Source: Thelephora terrestris (lineage: Eukaryota > Basidiomycota > Agaricomycetes > Thelephorales > Thelephoraceae). From it: a stretch of 64,000 nt of DNA. Location: contig WIUZ02000006.1 in NCBI GenBank assembly GCA_015956445.1, positions 1,364,001 through 1,428,000 of the forward strand, in the 5' to 3' direction. Shown here piece after piece: positions 55,167-64,000 of this stretch. A program made the translations under genes and the position numbers. Under the pieces are notes generated by a model. It did no database searches, had not been told where the DNA came from, and saw only the letters and a list, made by a program, of their open reading frames with translations. The number at the start of each line of letters is the position of its first letter. Positions within the stretch are counted from its first letter, which is position 1.

Positions 55167-56186
55167 CAAAAGCACGGCAGAAGGCCTCCCCCAGAAGGGT
55201 GAAGGTCATCCCTGCAGATGCCACCCAAGGTTCCTGTTGTGTGCCGAACATTCCATGGTATCCTAGCTCATCTATTTTCATCCAGGTTTCTCAATACCGC
55301 GCAAACACGAACGCAAACACTCCTCTATGTTACTCCCTATTATTCTTATCCATTCTTATCCGTTGTCTTTACTTCTCTCGCACTAAAACATTGGTGCTGT
55401 GTATGTATCTGTACTGCTACCCTGAATTCCAGCGATGATTAGCATTCTTGGTATCGGGCGCGATCTCAAAAGATCATTGGACCGCACCACGCCGTGCGTA
55501 TGTCTGATCGGCACTAAAACCGTTGGTCAAGTGGTACCTTTTGTGGTAAAAAAATTCCCAACTCGCCGAGGCAGGAAAAGTTGGTCAAACCCGTTGGTCG
55601 ATTATTTGACCAATCTTATTTCTACAGTGGAAGAGGATGATACCTAGGGGGGCGACGCCTCTGTGCGAGCCCCAGAACGCGTCATACAACTCGGTGATGA
55701 TCTCAGCGCGGGTGAGAGGGGTAAATTCGTATTTCCATGGGATCAGGCCTGTTCCGGACAATATACCTGGGCGTCGGGATATTTGATTTGTACATGTACT
55801 TATCATCACAAGCAGCACATTAAGCCAGTTAAACATCGACTATGACGCCGTCATCGACAAGCGTGATTCCCTGGGGCTCAGGAAAAAAAATTGTGGATGG
55901 TGGTGAGCGAGGGTCTTTCTTAATCAAGTCTGCATCCAATCAGATTTGTTGGGTTCTGCAAAAACGTCACTCCAGTTTTCCTTTGCGCAGCTTGTGCATG
56001 TCTGGTCATGCCATGATTGTCCAAGCAAGGTTTCTGCCGACGCAAGGTTGGCATTTTTCTAGTATCGACTGACGCGCAAAATTACCACTCCGCAGTCTAA
56101 GGCGCAATCGCAACCGTCACTTGGAACATATAAGACGAATATCGCGTTGATCGGGGATTAACTACTGCATAGATGAGACCTTGACA
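55167..56186. other. 1 kb with weak frames only
   Basis: Short frames at 55435-55647 (GIGRDLKRSLDRTTPCV) and 55842-56072 (SFLIKSASNQICWVLQ, faintly ricin-B-lectin-like) have no matching start, splice or neighbour support. GTTGGTC/GACCAA motifs cluster at 55520-55615. Nothing else seen. Confidence 0.4.
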
Positions 56187-56993
56187 TTACAGCGCACTGG
56201 CGAGAAGCATATCACCCGTCGATCCTGCATAAGGATCTCGGATGCGCGTGCGAATTGTCCACCCCTCAACAGTGATCACCGGCCTGCGGACAAGATATCC
56301 AAATCCCCCATTCGCCTCTTCCTTCTTCACCACAGATTCCAGTAGCCGCACACTAAAATCCTCCGTGCGACTATAAACATCCATGCAGAACACCAACCAA
56401 AACTTCCGTGCACTGTGCATCTCGCGAAACGCCTTCAGTTGCCATGGGAAGGAGTAATCCAGAAAATCAGCGCTTTTGCGGAGGCACCTGGTTCCGCAGA
56501 CTGGACAAAATTCCCAATTCCCAAAGTTGTTGTCACGGTAAATGATTATGACATCGAGCATTCCAGGAAATGCGACAGTGGAGAGCAAAGTTTTCAGTAA
56601 CCCGGGTGACGATCTCCCCGCGTAGGTGATCGACTCTGCCATTGTCTTGAATGTCCGAAGGGTCTTGATCTGTGACAAAACGGCCTTCTTTAGCTCGCCG
56701 GGGATCTGGTCACGGGTTTTAAATGTTGTATAGGGTTCATTGGACACGATGTTCGTGCTTTGGGTGAGGAAGACGTTGAATGGAAGCGAAAAGGAGTTGG
56801 GGATATGTCCCGATGAGAGTCCAGGACGAGGTTCAGGATCGGTACCAAGGAATCTGAACAGGATTGAGTAAATGTAACGAAAGAATTTGGAAGGGAGAGC
56901 TACCTCCACCTCGTTCTCACACAATCGACGCCTAATTAGGGGGTGTAAAGAGTCAGATATGCACTGCCTAATGAGGGGAAATTTTCGGCGCAT
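56187..56993 (-). pseudogene. F-box family copy 3, C-terminal half only
   Basis: An open frame of 268 codons whose last about 160 match the C-terminus of the intact F-box protein: LSQIKTLRTFKTMAESITYA, FPGMLDVIIIYRDNNFGNWE, LVFCMDVYSRTEDFSVRLLE, and the end LLASAL. It lacks the F-box and the leucine-rich part. The first about 75 residues (MRRKFPLIRQCISDSLHPL..) do not match the family and may be intronic or unrelated. The frame itself is uninterrupted, so a short protein could still be made, but no F-box function is expected. Confidence 0.7.
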
Positions 56994-57479
56994 CTTTCAC
57001 TCCGAGGTTTCTTTCAAAAATCCCTTTTTTGGTAACTTCCTCCTTTCCCTTTTTGTAATACCTTCACGTGTCCCGAAGGTCTTCCAGAGCTGAACCACAT
57101 GTGATTCGCCCCTTGGACTTTCCGTGGGAGCGAACTGCCGGACCTTGCCGGTGGAGGCAATGGCATCGGTGCCAGAGGGGTGGTGCTGGCCGGCATTGTG
57201 CGACGATGTTGTGGTTTGTTTTTCAAAGTATTTCCTGAGTTATATGTTAATTAACTATGATAAATACATGGGTGGGGCAACTCTCAAGCCCCAGTCGCGT
57301 CCAATGGCGCAATTATTGCTCTGTGTGACCAAGGCCTGTGACGCGCCCCGTGCTTTTGCTGCACGTGATGCCGCCGTCCATTTGTTTGAGTCCAAATATT
57401 TTCCCACGAGTGCCAGCTCACCCTTATCTCTACCATTGCTCGTTCCTCCCTACAACATCAGTACTTCAGTGATCAAGCA
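56994..57479. other. Flank between F-box copy 3 and the next gene
   Basis: 486 bp without a supported gene; a plus-strand frame from 57124 has a short hydrophobic run but no family signature. The 5' end of the following gene may lie here. Confidence 0.35.
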
Positions 57480-58888
57480 ATCCCTCTTCTTAGAACCGCG
57501 CCGTACGGATTGGACGGCTGCCATGTTCAAGGCAGACGTTTGGGAGATGCCGTTTGCCTCCCCATCACCGCCATCGGGGTGGTCTCAGCCATCGCAGAAG
57601 GTGGGTTTCCTCTTCTGCATCGCAAGTTTCCGGTGCCACGCCATCAATGCAAAAAGTTGTCCCACCTCTCTCTTCCCCCCCACCACCAATATCTTGAGAT
57701 GACGTTCTGGGTGCTATTGGGCGACGTCCAGCCGGCCTTGTTTTTGCAGGACGAAGTGTAAGTTCATTATTCAAGTCGTAACCCCCACTAACATACCATG
57801 ACAGCCCTGAGGTTGAGCTCATAGGTCGCAGGACACCACCATTTCCAGTCCACATCCAATGCCGCTCTTACAAACATGCACAAGAGGTTTCCTCCATCCA
57901 CGACGAACTTGCCGAGATGCATGCAGAGGGACCCACGCCAATGCAGCTTGCTTCCTCACTCTACGCCTCCCACAACCTTCCAAAGGTTTTCACTGACAAC
58001 GTCGCTTGGTGGACCATTCTCAACGGAGCGACTTTCAAGGGTATCATACATTCTGATCGGTGAGTCCCAACGTATGAAAGTCATGCCGACAGGCACTCAC
58101 TTACTTGCAGGCACAAAGCAGACCAGACGGACCGCCACCCATACCCCAGCTTCTGCCGGAGCTTCTGTCTGCGCGACGCCCTCATCCACATTATCCTCGG
58201 TGGTGATAAAGCCGCATTCGCAGAAATTACTGCAGCAAATCTCACTCTCCCTATGGATCGCCTCACGTTGACGGCAATATCTTACCACACGAGTGAGGAA
58301 CAAGGTATGTTCTCGCTCTTCCTTCTGTTGGTATCACCCACACTCTGATACACAGGGCGTGAGCGGTCATCGCTCAGTTCGGGGAAATCCAGAAGGTTGG
58401 ATAGTTTCTCCAAAAGTTCCTGTAAGTCTGTTGTTCTCGTCTACGCTGGAGGTCATGTTCTGACAATCCTCCATGTTTTAGCGAGTTCTTCCACCTCCTC
58501 CACCTCAACTGTCAAAACTCCACACGTCATTGAAAGGGGTTGCGGTCCAGTTATCAAGCCCGCCCTCTGCCCTCAACAGGTCCAGACCAAGCATCCCCCC
58601 TCACCTCCCATAGTATACAAGTATATTCGCGGTGCCGCCGGGGTTGTCGGTTCCATTACGGACCCCACAGGTGTAACCTCGATCAACTACAAGGTCACCG
58701 AAAACGCTGTCGGTGGAATGTGTGCCAAGTACCTTGATGCACATGGCTACGGGAAGGATGCCATCCGAACCATCGCAGACACCTACCAGTCTGCTATAGA
58801 CATGGAGGATTTCGTCTCTTGCGCATCTGGGTGCGGAATGTTGGTCATGGAGCTCGAATGGTTCTGGGAATTTTCTTGGTGCCCTTAG
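57480..58888 (+). CDS. Multi-exon gene of unknown function, possibly transposon-associated
   Basis: Seen: exons to 57757, 57805-58059, 58111-58303, 58356-58421 and 58482-58888, with all junctions GT..AG and one open frame. Segments: CLPITAIGVVSAIAEGGFPL, YLEMTFWVLLGDVQPALFLQ, AEGPTPMQLASSLYASHNLP, TDNVAWWTILNGATFKGIIH, CRSFCLRDALIHIILGGDKA, LTLTAISYHTSEEQ, a Ser-rich linker (RERSSLSSGKSRRLDSFSK), YKYIRGAAGVVGSITDPTGV and IADTYQSAIDMEDFVSCASG. There are no motifs I can name. The 5' end is uncertain: no good ATG was found in frame upstream. The HMG-like gene starts about 290 bp downstream on the same strand, so both may belong to one large element. Confidence 0.55.
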
Positions 58889-60170
58889 ACAATGTATTGA
58901 TCAATATTTCTTGTGTCTCGTAACAGGAGCGGCAAACCCCTTCTAAATACACATTTGCCATTCCCTTATACGTGCTTGAAACTGGGTGTCAAAGATGTTG
59001 CCTGTGCGATACGTTATGGAGTGGTGACAGGTATGTTTTTGGAATTGTGGTTTCCTCTTGAGCACATTCTGTGTGCTCTCAGGACCTTCCTAATTCCATA
59101 TTTATTATTTATTGCAGAAATACATGACAGTACACCTCTCCATCCCCCAGCTCTTCACCCCCCAACTCTCTGCCCGACCATGCCCTGCGTATCATCCTCA
59201 GATTCCAGCACCATTTCACGCCATCAAGCGGTTACAAAGCAGGCACCCAAGCTCGCCACCAACAAGACACTCACTTTCTGGCAGAGGAGGACCCAGACAC
59301 GAAGAGCGAAGCGCGTCCTCACTGCGGGCGACCGTCTTCTTCGAACAAAGAAACAAGAGCAGGACCGCCTTGAATACCTGGACGCATTGGAGGAAGGACA
59401 CGCCGTGATACGAGGGCTTGCTGAAGGACTTAGGAACCAGTTTGGGAAGTACAGTGTGGATCACTACCTCAATGTCCTGATGCACCGAGCCCATACGTCG
59501 CGTTCAGTGAGGAAAGTAAGTGGGTGGAACGTCTACCAAAAATTTGAGTTGGAGAGAATGAAAAGTAAGCCACCCACAATATATCTGTGGACCCACTAAC
59601 ACGCACTCTCCCAGACGCAGCTGGTAGCGACGTGTCCCAGATCAACCTGACCGAAGTCAACAAGCAGATCAGTGAAAATTGGAAGGCCCTCTCGCATGCA
59701 CAACACGAGGACGTCACTGCCGAGTGGATACAGAGGATTGAAGAACAACGCAAAGGTAAAAAGCTTGCGGTACATAGTGCGCCACTCAACGCATTTCACG
59801 ATGTGAGGAGCACATTGCAATCTATTGAGGTTCAGGTAATACAATACAAATCTATTGGCCTACATGCTCTAATGTTTCCTAGTTGGCACAGCTGCACGCA
59901 AGAACCAGACTTGAATTCTTGTTGGTGGCCTGCCGGTCTGCCACAGAAAGTTTCACCAAGCCTTTCGTGTATTTCTCAAGTGTGTCAGGAACATGGTATT
60001 TTTAAAAACTTTTTATAACACGCTCTTTCTTCAAACTCTTCTTACCACTTCTTATGTTTTGAATGCTTCACACTCCTTATCCTTTACACCGATCCTTCAA
60101 AACACACAAACGCGCTTACATTCACGGCAATACGGAACAACAAGGCTATACTAATGCTTATACAACGTCC

Positions 60171-61908
60171 TCAAAAGTCGACTCTATCTACGGCAGGCCT
60201 GAAGGTCATCAACTGTCCATCCCGGAGATCGTAGTGCTGGCCCCTCCTTGCTAGGACCTCCCCGAACATGGCGTCACCATCTTCGGCACTTAGCTGAACG
60301 ACTAGTTCAAGCCGATAGGAAGAGATGCCTTCGAGCGGACCGACCAGCCTCCCAGATGTCACCGAACTGCTGAACACCTGGTCCCACATCTCCATCACCG
60401 GGTGACTGCTCGACAGCACTATCGACGTAGTCGGCGAGCGACCCTCCATCTCCCTCATCGGACCCCTGGGTGGGATCCTGCCCTGCAAGGCGAAGCTGGT
60501 GTCGGAGTTGGATCTCGGACTTGACCTGTCGGTAAGGACGGTGGACCCGATATCGGAATCCTCGCTCCTCACCTCAACCAGACTCGTCACCATCCGACTC
60601 AACTGGTCGAGGGTAAGGATTAGCCGACGCGGTCATACGATGAGCAGGACGGCGTCGAGAGCGCTTGCAACGTTGCCCCTTAGTCACCAGACGTACCTCG
60701 GCGACCCTCGGAGCATCTTCAGCTCGGTCAACCTCCATGACCTCGTCCTTGATCTTCACCAACTGATGGATCGGCTGCAAGACGCAGCGCCCACAGTTCT
60801 CCTTGTCGGAAGCGGCCAAGGTGGAAGCCGGACCTGGAGTCGGAACGGGAACCGCGTTCTCGATCGGAGGCGTCGCATAGGACGACGGGTTAGGCGATGG
60901 GAGTACCACCTCGTCGGCGTACTCCAACTCGAACGGAACATCGGCCGTCCCTTGACCAACCAATTTGGGACCCTCTTTACAGTTACAGGACTTGTCCTGC
61001 AAGGACTCGACCTGCGCTGTCAACACGGCCACCACGTTCTCGAGTTCTTCAGTCTAAAAGAAGTCTCTCAGTTATTGCATAAACCTGCAAAGGCTGAAAG
61101 CACCTTTTCATCCCTCCTGGCCAACGCCCCCTTAATGTTGTTGTCCCGAACCTTCAACCCAGCAATCAACTCTTGATGATTGGCGACCATCGCCTCCAAT
61201 GCTTCGTTCGTCCCCTGCTGGAAGGCAGCTAAGGTCTCCTTCATTTGAAGACCCTCTGCGGACAGACGAAGGATGTCTGCCTTCGCTTCCTTTACCTCCC
61301 GCTCCAACCGTTCAACCTAGGCAGTCTGATTAGTCGAGAGTCATACTCGAATATTCAGACAGAAAACCTACCCGGCTTTCTCCCTCCCGAACGAGCGACC
61401 AAAAAAGGCTAGTGGAAGCGGTAGCATGGCGGACAGCCCTAGGAACGGTCGCTCCATGCTCCAATAGGTCCTGATCGTAGATTCCCCTCTGCAGGGTATA
61501 CCAGAGCTCCTTTTTGATCGGATGCTCCAGCTCCCCGAACCTACCCCTCATCTGGAAGGCTACCTTCTCCGCGATGATCGTACAGACCCAGAGCTTGTCG
61601 TCCCAGGTCAACCCCATCAAATGAGGCATCGTCTCCCTGAGACGTTCGGCGTCCACTTCCGTGACGACCTCCAAGATCTAGAAGCCGTTAGTTTGACATC
61701 AACGCCAAAAGAACGTTCCTCTACCTAGAGGAAGGCGTTAGTGCAAAACATACTAAGCTCTAGGTCTCCCCCATACCTGGTCATCCGTGGTATAGGGAGT
61801 CCCTGCAGCACAGGCATAGGTCTTGCGGTTAGAGGCACAACGGTCAATACGAGAGATGGTAGAGATGCCGTTGGCAACTTTGTAGGTATGGTTGTTGGGG
61901 AAGGACAT
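60171..61908 (-). CDS. Coiled-coil acidic protein carried by element 1
   Basis: Seen: exon 1 61908-61777 (MSFPNNHTYKVANGIS..TTDDQ), exon 2 61677-61372 (ILEVVTEVDAERLRETMPHL, DDKLWVCTIIAEKVAFQMRG, ELEHPIKKELWYTLQRGIYD), exon 3 61316-61104 (coiled coil VERLEREVKEAKADILRLSA, FQQGTNEALEAMVANHQELI), exon 4 from 61053 (TEELENVVAVLTAQVESLQ, SCNCKEGP, a Pro/acidic stretch, CGRCVLQP, APRVAE), exon 5 starting LSRMVTSLVEVRSEDSD and ending FRPAVDRVDF at 60171. All junctions GT..AG, frame kept, about 480 residues. Not recognised. Exon 2 looks like a small helical domain, perhaps DNA- or protein-binding. No nuclease or polymerase motif. Exon 1 and the promoter are duplicated in element 2. Confidence 0.72.
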
Positions 61909-61972
61909 GTTGTGGTAAGATGATGGGGAAGTTGCTGGTGTTGCTGATCAAGGATGGCTCCAAGAAGACGTC

Positions 61973-61983
61973 CTTCTTATAGC
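61973..61983 (-). promoter_or_regulatory. TATA box of the element 1 gene
   Basis: Minus-strand GCTATAAGAAGGACG lies about 70 bp upstream of the ATG at 61908. The same block with the same spacing is present in element 2 (46647-46657). Conserved promoter within the family. Confidence 0.6.
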
Positions 61984-64000
61984 CTAGATCGGTGATCCTT
62001 CACGTGACCTACCTCGACGAACCTCATTGGTCCGGGTCACATCAACTTTCGCTCCTGTACCATCATCGTTGGCTTACTACATCAAGCTGACACCTCAGCC
62101 CGCGGGACGGCCTTGGAAGAACTTCGTTCCGGAACGCCTAGAACACGCGCGCACTAAAAATAGGTCTCAAGACCCTGACGACCCCTTATGACATCATGAT
62201 AACGATCAACCCTGGACCCTAGAACACACACGTGGGCACGGGGTATCAACATTTGGACACTGTGCTTCTAATCGGATAGTAACCCTATCTGATCTAGTTG
62301 TGCTTTGGAAGCAGAGTAGGCCCAAGCCGAGAACGGCGGCCGAAGAATATAATCCCTGGTGCCACTTAGGAAGAACGATATTCCCGGGTGCTATGCCTAA
62401 TCAAGACTGGGTCTGATCAAGCGATTACGGTTGCAACTCCCAGGTTACTGCCTGTCCGTTGGTATCATACCACCTACCGACAACAAGGGATGTGTAGAGT
62501 TCCTTCGATCTCTAGCCAACCACAGAAGCTCAGAGACGGTGCTCACCTGACCCTTGGGTGTGGTCTAGATTCAGGTACGAACTGTCATGACCCATGCCCC
62601 TTTTTCTTTTAGGACTAGTGTTATCTTCACCCTTATGTTTCATGCGGACATTCCTTATCTTTTATGCAATCCTTCACACGCTAGTAAGGCCCTTTGTCCT
62701 TTATTCTCCCACGCGTCATATTTGTTCGCTTCCCTTACTTAGCGTTCTCACACTCCTTATCTCCCTTTGTTCGGACTTGATAAGGGTATATTAGGGTATT
62801 AACGTCATGGCCACTCCTTTAGTATAAGTAGCAACTGTGGCTGTATCGGAGTACCTTAGTTTTGTTACCTCAGGAAATCCTCTGCCCTTCTCAGCCCAGT
62901 TGCAGTTAAGGACAAGTCAGAGTTTCTTGTTTGATCCAAGACATCCCCTATCTGCTCTCCCTCCCGCTCTGCGCGTCAACTGCGCCTCGTAACTATAGAC
63001 TCTCAGCAGTCATATTAGAACACCTCGAGCGTCCAGTCGATCAACTGGTGGAGTCATCAATCCTGCTGTAGAGATCAACCCTTGCTTGTTAAACCGAACG
63101 AAGTGCGGTTTAGGTTGGGTTTCTCTTTAGGATTTCGACCTGACTTGTAGTGACCTCGGACAACCTACCGGAAGAATAGAGACATGATCGTTCTCTCACA
63201 AGCTAGTTGGACTAGTGAGTACTCTGCGGAGTCGGCTCAGTGCACTGGTAGTTGTTGGGGTAGAGTGGCCCTGACAAAGTGAAATCATCAAAAAATTCTT
63301 GAGCACGTTGCTGAACCGATCAGTTGAAGACTTCACACTCCAACTCGAGGCATATGTCATGTCCGGTATCAAAGGTGTGGCTTGCCTGTCGCCAGCAGGT
63401 GCTGCCACGCAATTTTCTAATGGGTTCTTCATAGGCGTTGTTGAAAATTCCAAGGCGCAGACTCTAGACCTCAAGAAAAGGGTTGCCACGGTGATTATTG
63501 AGAAGCTGCGTGAGTGTGAAGCATTTTTGTTTTTCATATTTTCCAACATAAATTGTCACCGGTGATCGCAATGTTCACATGCAGTACGATTGATTTGATG
63601 ACCTCATCACTGAGAAGCACGACGTTGTCGTCAAAGGCTGGCCACTGGCCCAATTCCGCAACCCAAGCACTGCCGCCACTCGCATCGACTTGGAGGTCCT
63701 CATTAATTCTTGGCAATCAGGGACAACTCGGTTTCAGAAACTCACTAAGGATGAAAAGTGTGCCTGGAAGGAGGAACATTTTTCATCCCGAGTTGCAATG
63801 ATGTCATCACCGCCACCCTCCGCTTCCATTCCAACTGCTTCTTTACCCACTCCCGACACCACCTTACATATCTCATCCGCTTTCACGCAACCCCCAGGTC
63901 CAGTATCCCCTATTCCCATGCCAACTGAGATGGTACTATTCTCCAAGCTCACCAAACAGAATATCTCACAACCTGCTTCAATCACACCATCGACTAATCA

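Larger units (their letters stand above)
59983..63276 (-). mobile_element. TGTCAGG-family element 1, complete, with 5-bp target duplication
   Basis: Seen: minus strand starts TGTCAGGGCCACTCTACCCC at 63276 and ends ATGTTCCTGACA at 59983, a 7-bp terminal inverted repeat (TGTCAGG/CCTGACA). AAGTG flanks it on both sides (59978-59982, 63277-63281). 3294 bp: about 1.37 kb of non-coding 5' region, a five-exon gene (61908-60171), about 190 bp of 3' region. No long terminal direct repeats and no recognisable transposase, integrase or reverse transcriptase. Excision in silico restores the host exon in frame (..YFSS-EIIKK..). Element 2 is a truncated homologue of its first 1.5 kb. Confidence 0.85.
59180..64000 (+). 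pseudogene. HMG-box-like gene split by element 1; runs off the window
   Basis: Seen: ATG 59180 (MPCVSSSDSSTISRHQAVTK). Introns at 59565-59614 and 59836-59882. A basic region (WQRRTQTRRAKRV) is followed by SGWNVYQKFELERMKNAAGS and NKQISENWKALSHAQHEDVT, the layout of a divergent HMG box. The exon reads TESFTKPFVYFSS up to 59982, where element 1 is inserted, and resumes at 63282 with EIIKKFLSTLLNRSVEDFT in the same frame once one AAGTG is removed. After an intron at 63510 comes LITEKHDVVVKGWPLAQF, NPSTAATRIDLEVLINSW and RFQKLTKDEK. I recall such .. GWPL...NPS...E.....W..G.TRFQ.L proteins beside Agaricomycete transposons. An in-frame TGA at about 63592 may be a second lesion or a misplaced splice site. 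Confidence 0.7.

Noticed and set aside
54930-55175. Minus-strand Ala/Val/Ile-rich frame as a membrane protein
   Set aside because: It is the reverse frame of a GAC/GGC triplet repeat that encodes the tail of a spliced plus-strand gene.
55842-56162. Ricin-B-lectin-like protein
   Set aside because: Only a faint FLIKSASNQ..CW pattern; the downstream piece cannot be joined with a clean splice and no QxW repeats are visible.
59983-63276. Element 1 as an ordinary LTR retrotransposon
   Set aside because: TG..CA ends and a 5-bp duplication fit, but the two ends share only 7 inverted bases, there is no direct terminal repeat, and the only gene has introns and no gag/pol motifs.

Overview
The window is nuclear DNA from a filamentous fungus, most likely a basidiomycete of the Agaricomycetes. 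Genes are dense on both strands and carry many 45-60 bp GT..AG introns. The products are eukaryotic: glycogenin, CWC25, SLA2, FRG1, SHY1/SURF1, BDP1. Several other families (a DUF6532-like protein, an F-box family, a Tnp2 transposase) are ones I associate with Agaricomycetes. All assignments come from reading the sequence; no database search was run.

Layout. 1-4.3 kb is decayed: the 3' end of a DUF6532-like gene, an F-box gene split by a 1.1 kb solo LTR, and a frameshifted pseudogene. 4.3-32.7 kb is a normal gene block: two small genes, glycogenin (plus a duplicated fragment of it), CWC25, a voltage-sensor-like membrane protein, a Ser/Pro-rich protein, SLA2, FRG1, SHY1, a large C-terminal-membrane protein, a conserved hypothetical and BDP1. 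32.7-40.4 kb is a gene graveyard: an RNase T2 pseudogene, an intact F-box gene, an inverted pseudogene copy of FRG1, and a UBR1 fragment, ending with an unrecognised Ser-rich gene.

41-64 kb is a mobile-element landscape. It holds two complete members and one truncated member of an element family I do not recognise. They begin TGTCAGG in element orientation, end in ACA, and the two complete ones have perfect 5-bp target duplications (GATAG, AAGTG). Each complete element carries one multi-intron gene with its own TATA box, encoding a coiled-coil acidic protein, and no recognisable transposase. One has split an HMG-box-like gene in frame. Also here are two more solo LTRs of the family found at 1.5 kb, a degenerate telomere-like array, a CACTA-type Tnp2 transposase gene, a decayed RRM/SR gene fragment with AAAGTG/CACTTT hairpins, another F-box fragment and several unrecognised spliced genes.

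How the genes relate. The 7-32 kb block is housekeeping: glycogen priming, spliceosome step 1, endocytic actin coupling, cytochrome oxidase assembly and Pol III initiation. These look independently transcribed. The 41-64 kb region is best read as layers of insertion: an older transposon-like background with the Tnp2 and HMG-like genes, then TGTCAGG elements, then an LTR retrotransposon that left solo LTRs, one inside a TGTCAGG element.
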